From Planctomycetota bacterium (GTDB lineage Bacteria > Planctomycetota > Phycisphaerae > UBA1845), in assembly GCA_016208685.1 (NCBI GenBank), contig JACQXM010000027.1:62001-126000 (forward strand): a stretch of DNA of 64,000 nucleotides, given 5' to 3'. Numbering within the stretch: position 1 is the stretch's first letter; every line of letters starts with the position of its first letter. The position numbers and the translations under genes are program-made. Below the pieces are notes generated by a model. The model was not told the DNA's origin. It made no database searches and worked only from the letters and a program-made list of their open reading frames with translations. Positions 24,253 to 33,141 of this stretch are shown piece after piece.

Positions 24253-25425
24253 TCAATCGGCGTCGGACGAGTCTTGCGAGAAGGGGTACTCGGAATCAGG
24301 GGCTTCGGCAACGAGAGTGAACGAAACGATCGCGGCCTGTTCGGTTCCGCGTGCGTACTGGCCGGCGCCCTCGAATTCCAGAACCTGAAACACGCCGGGT
24401 ACGACAATCGGGGCTGCATTTATCGTGCACTCGGTCGGGCTGCCACGATAGCTAAGCGTACACGCGTCTCCTTGTGCGTCGGACACTCCCCCGCCGTTCT
24501 CGCTGGTTTCGGCAGAGATGTCGAGGTCTAGAACCAGTTCAGCGCCGTCGAAAGTCACCGTGCCGACTGGTGGCTCGCCACGACACATCGGCTCGAACGC
24601 GCCGCTTTCAGCGATTCGCGATACCGTAGCGGAGTTGACTGTGTCACCAATCCCCATGACGACGACGTAGAAGTCGTCATGCCCGGCAACCGTCAGCGCG
24701 ATGTGCCACGATCCGGCCGGAAGGGCGGTCGGGCTCGACCTGCAAGGAGCCGGCCAGTGACTGCGGTACAGGAACAGTGGATCGGCCGCGAGTTCGTGGC
24801 CGCAGACCAGTACCTTCTGCTCTGACGTTAGAGCGAATTCATCAAGAACTAGGTAGATCAACTGCCGGCTTGGGCACGGCTCCACGGTTCCTGCGATCCG
24901 AACACTGCACTCAGTCCCTTCGCGACTGTCGGTTAGCTCGGCGTCCAGTCGAAACTCGTATCCGTCGAGGGTGAATGCGGGCTGGTTCGCGGCGTCGAAG
25001 AAAGCGTGGCAGAGTCTTCGTGGTTGCGAGTCAGTCCCGTTCCCGAGGCCGACTGAGAGGTCGTACACAGTCGTGCCGGCGCCCGATACACTTAGGAACG
25101 TGGCCCCATCAGGCAACCCAACCTCGACTACCGCATTGGGATCGTCCGGAGTTGGACCGGAGAGCGGTCCGAGATGAAGCAACCAGTATTGGTCGTCGGC
25201 GAAAGGCGCTGCCGGACTATCACAGGGCGGAGCCTCTTGCGCTGCCGGCTGCTGCTTTCCCTTATTGACGGCGACTTCCATCAGCAGCTGATCGAGCTCA
25301 ACGTTCGAGCAAATCGGCGGCGGAGGCCGGTCGCAGCCGACCGAGAGCAGCACCGTCGCAAAGAGCGCCGCCGAGCCGTGCCGCGCGGCCGAACTCCAAA
25401 CGCGCACGTTCGCAACAGGCGACAC
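24253..25425 (-). CDS. Cysteine-rich lipoprotein of unknown function
   Basis: The 390-residue product has a basic N-terminus, a hydrophobic stretch (SAALFATVLLSVGC) that ends in a lipobox, and eleven cysteines, ten of them after the lipid-modified one. Many sit in short motifs (CSNVELDQ, PPCDSP, TECSVRIAG, EPCPSRQ, MCRGEP, DACTLSYRG, TECTIN), which suggests disulfide bonds outside the cytoplasm. Repeated beta-rich blocks (VGLPDGATFLSVSG, PAGSWHIALTVAGHDDFYVVVMG) resemble carbohydrate-binding or bacterial pre-peptidase-like folds, but no family can be named. The ATG has an AAGGAG site. It lies between a PLP enzyme and a GNAT enzyme. Local base composition looks slightly less GC-rich than its neighbours, hinting at a distinct origin. 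Confidence 0.72.
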   Translation of the reverse strand: MSPVANVRVWSSAARHGSAALFATVLLSVGCDRPPPPICSNVELDQLLMEVAVNKGKQQPAAQEAPPCDSPAAPFADDQYWLLHLGPLSGPTPDDPNAVVEVGLPDGATFLSVSGAGTTVYDLSVGLGNGTDSQPRRLCHAFFDAANQPAFTLDGYEFRLDAELTDSREGTECSVRIAGTVEPCPSRQLIYLVLDEFALTSEQKVLVCGHELAADPLFLYRSHWPAPCRSSPTALPAGSWHIALTVAGHDDFYVVVMGIGDTVNSATVSRIAESGAFEPMCRGEPPVGTVTFDGAELVLDLDISAETSENGGGVSDAQGDACTLSYRGSPTECTINAAPIVVPGVFQVLEFEGAGQYARGTEQAAIVSFTLVAEAPDSEYPFSQDSSDAD

Positions 25426-25473
25426 ATCTTGACTCCTTGCGGTCGCGCGAGGTGAACGCTTGTACCAGTTCGC

Positions 25474-26664
25474 TCACGCCTTGTCCAGCGCCTGCTCCAG
25501 GTCGGCGAGCAAGTCGACCACGTCCTCAATGCCCACCGACAGCCGTACCAGGCCGTCGGTGATGCCCCGGGACTCGCGCACTTCCTTGGGGATCGAGGCG
25601 TGAGTCATGATCGCCGGATGGTTCACCAGCGACTCTACACCTCCCAGCGACTCGGCCAGCGAGAACACCCGCACGCTTTCGCAGAACCGAAGCGCCGAGG
25701 CGCGGTCGCCGCGATCGCCGCCGCGGTCCTTGAACACGATGGTGACGATCCCCCCGCCGCCGCACATCTGCTTTTTCGCCAGGGCGTTATCGGGGTGGTC
25801 CTCCAGAAACGGATAAACAACCCGCGCCAGCTTGGCGTGCCCTTTCAGGTGCCGCGCGATCGCCAAGGCGTTGGCACAATGACGTTCCATGCGGATCGCC
25901 AGGGTCTTGATGCCGCGATGCTGGAGGAAGCAGTCGAACGGTCCGGGCACGCCGCCCATGGCGTTCTGCAGAAACGCCAGGCGTTCCATGAGCGGCTCGT
26001 CACGGGTGATGACCGCCCCGCCGATCACGTCGGAGTGCCCGCCGATGTACTTGGTGGTGCTGTGCACCACGTAGTCGGCGCCCAGGGCGATAGGCAACTG
26101 AAGCGCCGGCGTGGCAAAGGTGTTATCCACGGCGAGCTTGGCGCCCGCGCGATGCGTGTGCTCGGCGATGGCCGCGATGTCCAGGCAGCGGAGCAGCGGG
26201 TTCGTCGGCGATTCCAGCCACACAAGTTTCGTACGCGAGTCGATGAGCCGGGCGAAGGCCGCCGGCGAGGTCTCGTCGGTAAACACCGGCACCAGTCCGA
26301 AGCCCTCGAACACCCGCTTGAGCAGCCGGAAGGTGCCACCGTACACGTCCGAATATGCCACCACCTTGTCACCCGGCGAGAGCGTGGCGAATACCGCCGC
26401 GGTGGCCGCCGAGCCGGAGGCGAACGCCGCGCCGCGGGCTCCGCCCTCTAGGGCCGCCAGGCAGCGCTCCAGCCCCACGCGCGTCGGATTCCCCGAGCGC
26501 GAGTACTCGTAGCCCTTGTGCTTGCCGGGCGAGGCCTGGGTGTAGGTGCTCGTGGGGTGGATGGGTGGGACCGTCGCACCCGTCACCGGGTCCGGCTCCT
26601 GACCCACGTGAATCGCCCGCGTGGCAAAACCCCACTCCGGGTTTCGGCTCTGGTGTTCGCCCAT
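25474..26664 (-). CDS. Cys/Met metabolism PLP-dependent enzyme (cystathionine gamma-synthase/lyase type)
   Basis: The 396-residue protein is a member of the Cys_Met_Meta_PP family. It shows FATRAIHVGQEPDPVTGATVPPIHPTSTYTQ, YSRSGNPTRVGLERCLAALEGG, ASGSAATAA, VYGGTFRL, the substrate region ESPTNPLLRCLDIAAIA, and the PLP lysine in HSTTKYIGGHSDVIGG. The SLAESLGGVESLVNHPA block and the closing GLVRLSVGIED are also typical. It could be MetB, cystathionine gamma-lyase or O-acetylhomoserine sulfhydrylase; sequence alone does not decide. ATG 26664 was chosen over 26676 for its GGGGG-rich upstream site. It is divergent from lptD. Confidence 0.9.
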   Translation of the reverse strand: MGEHQSRNPEWGFATRAIHVGQEPDPVTGATVPPIHPTSTYTQASPGKHKGYEYSRSGNPTRVGLERCLAALEGGARGAAFASGSAATAAVFATLSPGDKVVAYSDVYGGTFRLLKRVFEGFGLVPVFTDETSPAAFARLIDSRTKLVWLESPTNPLLRCLDIAAIAEHTHRAGAKLAVDNTFATPALQLPIALGADYVVHSTTKYIGGHSDVIGGAVITRDEPLMERLAFLQNAMGGVPGPFDCFLQHRGIKTLAIRMERHCANALAIARHLKGHAKLARVVYPFLEDHPDNALAKKQMCGGGGIVTIVFKDRGGDRGDRASALRFCESVRVFSLAESLGGVESLVNHPAIMTHASIPKEVRESRGITDGLVRLSVGIEDVVDLLADLEQALDKA

Positions 26665-26846
26665 CGTTGCCCCCATCCGTTACGCACCCATCTCGCGCCC
26701 GAACTTACGCACGTTCGGCCTGCGCCGCGCGGCGTGGTGTGCGCCGCACCAGCCCACGGTACGCATAAGGTACCGGCCGATCCCGGGGTTCACAACGCGG
26801 CCGCGTTCGGCCGCCATGCGCATCCCGGCCCATCACGATCCCCGCA

Positions 26847-26874
26847 TTGACGCCCCACCCGCACTCCCTATACT
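26847..26874 (+). promoter_or_regulatory. Sigma-70-type promoter for lptD
   Basis: A -35 TTGACG (26847-26852), a 16-base spacer and a -10 TATACT (26869-26874) lie about 85 bases before the GTG start of lptD. Both boxes match the consensus at five of six positions. Confidence 0.6.
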
Positions 26875-26956
26875 GCCGCCAGCGTTGGCGCGGATCGTCG
26901 GAAGGCGCGGTGCCTGCGGTCGCGCGGCGACGGAACCAATCCGGAAGGTCCACACC

Positions 26957-29914
26957 GTGGTGACGGCTTGCCGGCGGATCGCCTGCCTGTCGGCCGCGCT
27001 CTTCGCCGGGATCGCCCTGGCCCAACGTCCCACCCCACTGGCAGACAAGGTGGCGCAGTCGTTGCTTCCCGCCGGGATCTCTGATCTCCCGGTGAACGCC
27101 TCGGGCCAGCTCGGCTATTTCTTCAAGGATGAGGAAGACGGCGTAGATGTGGCACACGTGTTGGGCGATTTCTCGCTGACCGTGGGCGAGGATCGCGGGC
27201 TGGAGCTCCGCAGCCGGGAGGCGGTCCTGTGGATCAACAACCGCACGCACGACGGCCGTCCCTACCGGCACATACAGGTGCTGCTGTGGCGCGACGCCGA
27301 AATCCAGGAGATCGGCAAGACGGCCACCAGCGGTCCCGCGCTGTTCGTCACCCTCAACACCTTCGGTCCGCTGAATACGCACATCGATGACCTGACGTTT
27401 GAATCGTCGGCCGGCAGCCAGGTTTACCAGGAAGGCAACGCCATCCGTAAGGCGTTCAACGCCGGGACGTTTCAGGGTCTGCCAGAGGATGTTTCCCTGC
27501 GCGTGTTCGACCCCTCCGGGCTCGCCGGGGCCAAGGAGCCGGAGGCTCCTCGCCCGGTGATCCTCTTCCGCTCCGACGGTGAAATGACCGGCCCGTTCAC
27601 GGTGGGCGAGCTTCAGGTTCTGACCGTAATCGGCGGCGTATACCTGGCACGCGGAGTCCCGGGATCCAATGAGTTTCTCGAAATCCGCGCCGACTCGGTC
27701 GTGGTGTTCCTGCCGGCACAGGAGCCACCGAACGGCGGGGAAGTGCCCGCGGAGGCCGGCCTGGGCGGCGAGCCGGCCCCCGGCGTCGAGCGGCCCGCCG
27801 AGCCGCGCCCGCGCCGCGAACGACGTCGCGCCGTGGACCGGCAGATGATGGCCCTGGGCGTGGGCGAGACCGAGGTGGAGGCGGTATACCTCGAAGGCGA
27901 CGTGATCATGACGCAGGGACCGAACATGATCCGCGCCACCAAGCTCTATTACGACTTCGTGCACGAACAGGCGCTGATCCTCGACGCCGTGGTCCGCACC
28001 ACGCTCGTGGAGCGGAACTTGCCGCTCTACCTGCGCGCTGCGGAGATCCGGCAGCTTTCCTCCACGCGTTACGCGGCGACCCGGGCCGTCCTCACCACCA
28101 GTGAGTTCCACACGCCCCACTACCACGTCGGGGCCCGCCGCGTGGAGCTGATTGACCGCACTCCGCCGGACCCCACGGGCCGGCAGACCGGCATTCGTGC
28201 CGGCAGCTTCCGCATCGACTCCGCCACGCTCAACGTGCTGGGCCGGCCCATCGCCTGGTGGCCGCGTATCCGCGGCAACGTGGAGACCAGCGACACCTCG
28301 CTCCAGAGTCTGCGCCTGGGCTTCAGCGACGACTTCGGCGCCGAACTGGAGACCAAGTGGCACCTGTTCAATCTGCTGGGATATGAGACGCCCAAGGGCG
28401 TCGATGCCACGCTGCACCTCGACTATTTCTCCGAGCGCGGGCCGGCGGTGGGCGTGGATGTCGATTACGAACGCGACCGCTACTACGGCCTCATCAAGAG
28501 CTACCTGCTCTCCGACGACGGCGAGGACTTCCTCGGCCGGCATCGCGAGGAGGCCTCAGCGCACGACATCCGCGGTCGGTTTCTGTCGCGGCACCGGCAG
28601 TACCTCGAGGATGATTGGGAACTTACCCTCGAGCTCTCCTACATTTCCGACAAGAATTTCCTGGAGGAATTCTTCGAATCCGAGTTTGACAACGGCAAGG
28701 AACAGGAAACGCTGTTGCGGCTCAAGAAGCAGCGCGACAACTGGGCCTTCACCGCCCTGCTGCAATACCGCCTGATGGACTTCGTGACCCAGTCCGAACG
28801 CCTCCCGGATTTCGCCTTCTTTGTCGAGGGTGCGTCGCTGGGCGGCAAGGCCACGTGGTTCAGCGAGAACCGCGCCGGGCTCGTCCGCTACCGACCCAAG
28901 GACCAGACCTTCCGCGAGTTTCTCCGCGAAGGCCGTCTTGACGGATCCGGCTCGGTGTTCCGCGGGGACACGCGGCAGGAAGTCGAAGTGCCGCTCGACG
29001 TCGGAGACGCGCGGCTGGTGCCCTTCGCGGCGCTGCGCGGAACGGCCTGGGATGATTCACCCGAGGAGGGCGGCCTGCTCCGCGGATTCGGCGTATATGG
29101 GCTGCGCAGCAGCATGTACCTGTGGCGCATCTACCCCGACGTGCATTCCGACCTCTTCGACGTCCACGGCGTGCGGCACGTCATCAAGCCCGACGTCACC
29201 GCGTGGATGAGCCATTCCACCCAAGACTCCGATGACCTGTTCCCCTTCGACGAGACGGTGGAGGGCATCAACGAGGTGGACGGCGCTACGCTGGGGTTGC
29301 GACAGCGCTGGCAGACCCGGCGGGGCGAGGGCGAGAACCGTCGCACCGTCGATGTCTTCACCTGGGACCTGGAAGCAGGCTTCTTCGCGGATGCCAAAGG
29401 CGACGAGTACACCAACGGCTTCGCCTCCTACAGCCGCCCGGAGAACAGCATCGCGCAGAACTTCGTCAACTCCTCGACCATCTGGCGCGTCAACGACCGC
29501 ACCGCTCTGGCCAATGAGATCAACTATGACGTCAACGACGGCGAGATCGACGTGTACAACCTCTCCCTGGTGGTCGAGCGCCCGCCGCGCCTGAGCTATC
29601 TCGTCGGGTACCGGTTCATCAACGAAACCGACTCCAACCTGCTGGGGTTTGACATGAACTACCAGCTCACGGAGAAGCACACCATCGCCTTCCGTGAGCG
29701 CTTCGACCTGGACCGCGGTCGCACGCTGGACTTTACCGTCGCCTTCATCCGAAAACTGCCGCGCTGGTTCACTTCCGTGTCCTTCGCGCTCGACGAGGCG
29801 GAGGATGACTTCGGAATCTCCTTCAGCCTCTGGCCGGAGGGGCTCTCGCGGTCCGTTCTTGGTTCGCGGCGCTTCACCGGTCTTTCGACCTCGACCGGCT
29901 TACGGAACGAATAG
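26957..29914 (+). CDS. lptD: LPS-assembly outer-membrane protein LptD (OstA-like)
   Basis: The 985-residue protein has a signal peptide (CLSAALFAGIALA) and a periplasmic OstA/LptD beta-jellyroll part split in two (DVAHVLGDFSLTVGEDRGLELRSREAVLWIN and VYLEGDVIMTQGPNMIRATKLYYDFVHEQALILDAVV). A Pro/Glu/Arg-rich linker (about residues 255-295) separates them. A large C-terminal beta-barrel follows (FLSRHRQYLEDDWELTLELSYISDKNFLEEFFESEFD, VRHVIKPDVTAWMSHST, GYRFINETDSNLLGFDMNYQLT). LptD inserts lipopolysaccharide into the outer leaflet. It is larger than E. coli LptD, and the cysteines of the E. coli protein are not evident. The start is GTG 26957 (or 26960). It has its own promoter. Confidence 0.85.
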   Translation: MVTACRRIACLSAALFAGIALAQRPTPLADKVAQSLLPAGISDLPVNASGQLGYFFKDEEDGVDVAHVLGDFSLTVGEDRGLELRSREAVLWINNRTHDGRPYRHIQVLLWRDAEIQEIGKTATSGPALFVTLNTFGPLNTHIDDLTFESSAGSQVYQEGNAIRKAFNAGTFQGLPEDVSLRVFDPSGLAGAKEPEAPRPVILFRSDGEMTGPFTVGELQVLTVIGGVYLARGVPGSNEFLEIRADSVVVFLPAQEPPNGGEVPAEAGLGGEPAPGVERPAEPRPRRERRRAVDRQMMALGVGETEVEAVYLEGDVIMTQGPNMIRATKLYYDFVHEQALILDAVVRTTLVERNLPLYLRAAEIRQLSSTRYAATRAVLTTSEFHTPHYHVGARRVELIDRTPPDPTGRQTGIRAGSFRIDSATLNVLGRPIAWWPRIRGNVETSDTSLQSLRLGFSDDFGAELETKWHLFNLLGYETPKGVDATLHLDYFSERGPAVGVDVDYERDRYYGLIKSYLLSDDGEDFLGRHREEASAHDIRGRFLSRHRQYLEDDWELTLELSYISDKNFLEEFFESEFDNGKEQETLLRLKKQRDNWAFTALLQYRLMDFVTQSERLPDFAFFVEGASLGGKATWFSENRAGLVRYRPKDQTFREFLREGRLDGSGSVFRGDTRQEVEVPLDVGDARLVPFAALRGTAWDDSPEEGGLLRGFGVYGLRSSMYLWRIYPDVHSDLFDVHGVRHVIKPDVTAWMSHSTQDSDDLFPFDETVEGINEVDGATLGLRQRWQTRRGEGENRRTVDVFTWDLEAGFFADAKGDEYTNGFASYSRPENSIAQNFVNSSTIWRVNDRTALANEINYDVNDGEIDVYNLSLVVERPPRLSYLVGYRFINETDSNLLGFDMNYQLTEKHTIAFRERFDLDRGRTLDFTVAFIRKLPRWFTSVSFALDEAEDDFGISFSLWPEGLSRSVLGSRRFTGLSTSTGLRNE

Positions 29915-30098
29915 CCTCCCCGCTCGGGCCGCCGACACAGCGCTTGCCCCGCCCGGCGGCCGCAAGCGACCAGGTTCACATATCCTGACCCCGCCGGGGG
30001 CCGACCCCTGACCGGCACGCTACGGGAAAGGCGGCCGCCGCCCCAACGCTTCTCCCCTCCCTACCGCCGGTCGTTGGGGATGTAGGTCGCGGAATCTG

Positions 30099-32567
30099 TC
30101 ACTCTACCGTTGCTGGATCTCGCGACAGGGGGACCTCCGGAGCCGCGGCTGGAAGTCGATCTGCTTGCGGCGGAGCGCTACCGGCGATTCTCGCCGCCAT
30201 GGCCCGCGGTCCCCACTTGGCCAGCAGTTCCTGTACGCGATCCAGGCTCACTGGTTTGCTCAGGTAGTCGTCCATGCCGGCGTCGAGGCAGCGTTCGCGG
30301 TCGCCCTTCATGGCATGGGCGGTCATGGCGATGATCGGCAGGCCGCTCCAGCGACCGTCGGCGCGAATTCGTCGGGTGGCATCAAGACCGTCCAGCTCCG
30401 GCATCTGCACGTCCATGAACACTATATCGAAGGTGAGTTGCGCTAAGGCGGCGATCGCAGCCAGGCCGTTCTCGGCCTCGATCACGTCGCACCCGCATTT
30501 CTGCAGTAACGCCGCCGCGACCTTGCGGTTGACCGGGTTGTCCTCCGCGAGAAGTACGCGGGCGCGGAAGCGGCGTCGTTCGTTCGAGGCCGACTTGCCC
30601 GCGCGCGCGTCCGCCGGAGGCGGTGAGGCGCCGAGGGCGGTGAGCAACGCCTGCCGGAGCAACGACCGGCGGATCGGCTTCGTAAGGTGGCTGACGACTT
30701 GGGTCGCGGCCGACTCCGATTCGGGTTTTCGTCCTCCCACGGAGCTGAGGAAGATGACTGCCGACGCACAACCAACTGGACCCTCGCCAAGCTGCCGCAA
30801 CACTTCATACCCGTCCATCCCCGGCATCTGCACGTCGAGGATCAGCACCTGAAACGGCGCGCCCTCGGCGTGTGCCGCCCGAGCGGCCGCGACGCATGCG
30901 GCACCGCTCGCCACCAGGGTGACGCCGCACCCCCACGACTCGAGGATGAGCTGGAGGACGCGGCGGTTGGTGGCGTTGTCGTCAACAGCCAGGATGCGGG
31001 CGTTCTTCAATGCCGAAGTGCCGGCCATGGTGTGGCGCGGGGCAGTCTCCGCGTGCGGCGCCTCGGCGGTGGGTCGGTCCGGGACTCGGAAGCGGAACGA
31101 ACTGCCCTGTCCGACCTCACTTTCAACCCAGATCGTTCCGCCCAGGGCTTCGACGATCCTCCGCGAGATGGTCAATCCGAGTCCGGTTCCGCCGAACTTG
31201 CGGGTGGTCGTGCCGTCTGCCTGCGTGAACGGGTCGAAGATGGCCTCCCGCCGTTCGGGCGGTACGCCCACGCCGGTGTCACGAACTGTGAACTCCAGGG
31301 CCGGGGCTTCGCCCGAGCGATGCTCGGGTTCGACCGTGAGCGATATCTCGCCGTGGTGTGTGAACTTAATGGCGTTGCCAACCAGGTTGATGAGCACTTG
31401 TCGCAGGCGCGTGGGGTCGCCGGTCTGGTATTGCGCCACTTCCGGGTGCACGCCGATAATCAACTCCAGGTTCTTTTGTGCGGCGCGGTGCGACACGACG
31501 TCGGCGATTCCCTCGACGACGGCCACGAGATCGAAGGGGGTCATCTCGAGGTCGAGCTTGCCGGCTTCGATCTTCGAAAGGTCCAGGATGTCGTTGAGCA
31601 ACCCGAGAAGGGAGTTGCTGCACTGGAGTACGGTCTCGAGCTGTTCGCGCTGCTCCGGCGTCGACGATGTGTCCAGCGCCAGCTCGGTCATGCCGATGAT
31701 GCCGTTCATCGGCGTGCGAATCTCGTGGCTCATGTTGGCCAGGAACTCGCTCTTGGCGCGCGTGGCCACTTCGGCGGTGAATCGCGCCTTTTGCAGCGCC
31801 TGAATCTGCTGTGTGTTCTCCAGCGCCGCCGCGCCCAGTCGCGCCAGGATGTCGAGCGTCTCCAGGAGATGGTCCGGGAGAACGTGCTTGGAGAACATCG
31901 CCATCACGCCGACGACGCGCCCTTCGACGACGAGGGGAAAGCCCGCGAACGACTGCAGGCCTTGCGCCGCCGCCCATTCGCGATTGTGTACCCGTTCGTC
32001 GTGCGTTACGTCGTTCGAGATCGTCTTTCCTCGTCCTTGGGCGATCAGGCCGATCTTAAACGCCCCGAGCGGCACGCGCCGGTGCGGCCCGTCGATGTGA
32101 GTGTAATGGCCGGCGCTCCAGACCAGATGTAGACATTCCTTCTTGCCGGGGCAATGGTCGGCGAGCGCGCACTCCGAGCACAAGTCGCCGGGTCGGCGCA
32201 GCCAGACCCTGGCGAAGTGGGCTCCGAAAGCGTCGACCATCGTGGTGCAGAGGACGCGCGCGACATCGTCGGCCGAGCGACACTCGAAAAGCGCCTGCTG
32301 GACCCTGTTGATCGCCAGAAGTTCCCGGGTGATCGTGCTCGCGGCGTGGCGCAAGGGGCCGACGACCAGCCACCAGAACAACGGCGCTGCGGCAAGCGAC
32401 AGTATGGCGGAATCAACGACGCCCGCGAGGAACGGGTTGTCCGTGACCCACTCCGGAATACCGAGCGCCATGATAGCCAGCTCGGCGGCACCGATGATTG
32501 CGATCAGCGCAAGGAAAGACCGAAGGGGGAAGAGCCGGACACCTAAGCCACCGCTGCCGGGAGTCAT
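30099..32567 (-). CDS. Hybrid sensor histidine kinase with GAF domain and two receiver domains
   Basis: The 822-residue protein has two membrane helices (residues 18-36 and 48-70), then a GAF domain with a cysteine cluster at 130, 133, 139 and 145. A HisKA domain ([22 protein letters not shown], His281) and HATPase ([53 protein letters not shown]) follow. Two receiver domains come last, with phospho-acceptor Asp in [14 protein letters not shown] and in [15 protein letters not shown]. No HPt domain follows, so a phosphorelay would need a separate partner. The ATG at 32567 is fixed by a perfect GGAGGT site. It is divergent from another histidine kinase gene across a 570-base gap. Confidence 0.93.
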   Translation of the reverse strand: MTPGSGGLGVRLFPLRSFLALIAIIGAAELAIMALGIPEWVTDNPFLAGVVDSAILSLAAAPLFWWLVVGPLRHAASTITRELLAINRVQQALFECRSADDVARVLCTTMVDAFGAHFARVWLRRPGDLCSECALADHCPGKKECLHLVWSAGHYTHIDGPHRRVPLGAFKIGLIAQGRGKTISNDVTHDERVHNREWAAAQGLQSFAGFPLVVEGRVVGVMAMFSKHVLPDHLLETLDILARLGAAALENTQQIQALQKARFTAEVATRAKSEFLANMSHEIRTPMNGIIGMTELALDTSSTPEQREQLETVLQCSNSLLGLLNDILDLSKIEAGKLDLEMTPFDLVAVVEGIADVVSHRAAQKNLELIIGVHPEVAQYQTGDPTRLRQVLINLVGNAIKFTHHGEISLTVEPEHRSGEAPALEFTVRDTGVGVPPERREAIFDPFTQADGTTTRKFGGTGLGLTISRRIVEALGGTIWVESEVGQGSSFRFRVPDRPTAEAPHAETAPRHTMAGTSALKNARILAVDDNATNRRVLQLILESWGCGVTLVASGAACVAAARAAHAEGAPFQVLILDVQMPGMDGYEVLRQLGEGPVGCASAVIFLSSVGGRKPESESAATQVVSHLTKPIRRSLLRQALLTALGASPPPADARAGKSASNERRRFRARVLLAEDNPVNRKVAAALLQKCGCDVIEAENGLAAIAALAQLTFDIVFMDVQMPELDGLDATRRIRADGRWSGLPIIAMTAHAMKGDRERCLDAGMDDYLSKPVSLDRVQELLAKWGPRAMAARIAGSAPPQADRLPAAAPEVPLSRDPATVE

Positions 32568-33141
32568 TGCATTACCTCCGTCACGCCCGGGTGCTCTCGC
32601 CCAACCACATCGGTAGGCGCCGGGCAACAGCGAGCGACGCCGTGTGTGGGCGGTTGCGGAACGGTGACGCCCGCACACACCATGAACCGGGGGCCGGTTG
32701 GGACGCGACTGATCTGCCTGCCGACGCCCGCCGGCCCCGATCGGTTCCGCGGCGAGGTCCCGCGCCGGACCTTCTTCTGATGTACAACGTGCATATCGGC
32801 GAGCCCCCGGGCGAATGCCATTTGCGTGGTTCCCTGGCAGCCGGCTTATCGGTCGGGTCACGTCTGGACCACCGCGACGGATCACGTCGTCGGTGCGACA
32901 CGGCGGTTCGACGGCCGATACTGCGGCAGGAGCGCCGGCGGCAGCGCGAAAACACCTATCGGCCCCCGCAGGCTCCGCACGTCCGAATGGTAGACTCGAT
33001 GGACTGCATGGGCGGCGGGCGATAACCAGTGCCGCGGCGCGGCACGAGAGTTAACGGTCCCAGCCGCCAAGTTAAGGCCCTTGCAGGCGATCACGATAAG
33101 CAAGGGGAGATTCCCCGGGGGGCAGCTCAGGAAGGGGTGTT
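32568..33141. other. Gene-free divergent region between two kinase genes
   Basis: About 570 bases separate the two kinase genes. Open frames in it have low-complexity arginine-rich translations, and their start sites lack ribosome-binding sequences. I see no strong promoter or repeat; the last 40 bases before the kinase at 33142 carry a poly-purine AAGGGG ribosome site. Confidence 0.35.

Noticed and set aside
26705..28543. 612-codon minus-strand open frame opposite lptD
   Set aside because: It lies wholly opposite the LptD coding sequence, which has signal peptide and family motifs; the antisense translation is low-complexity.
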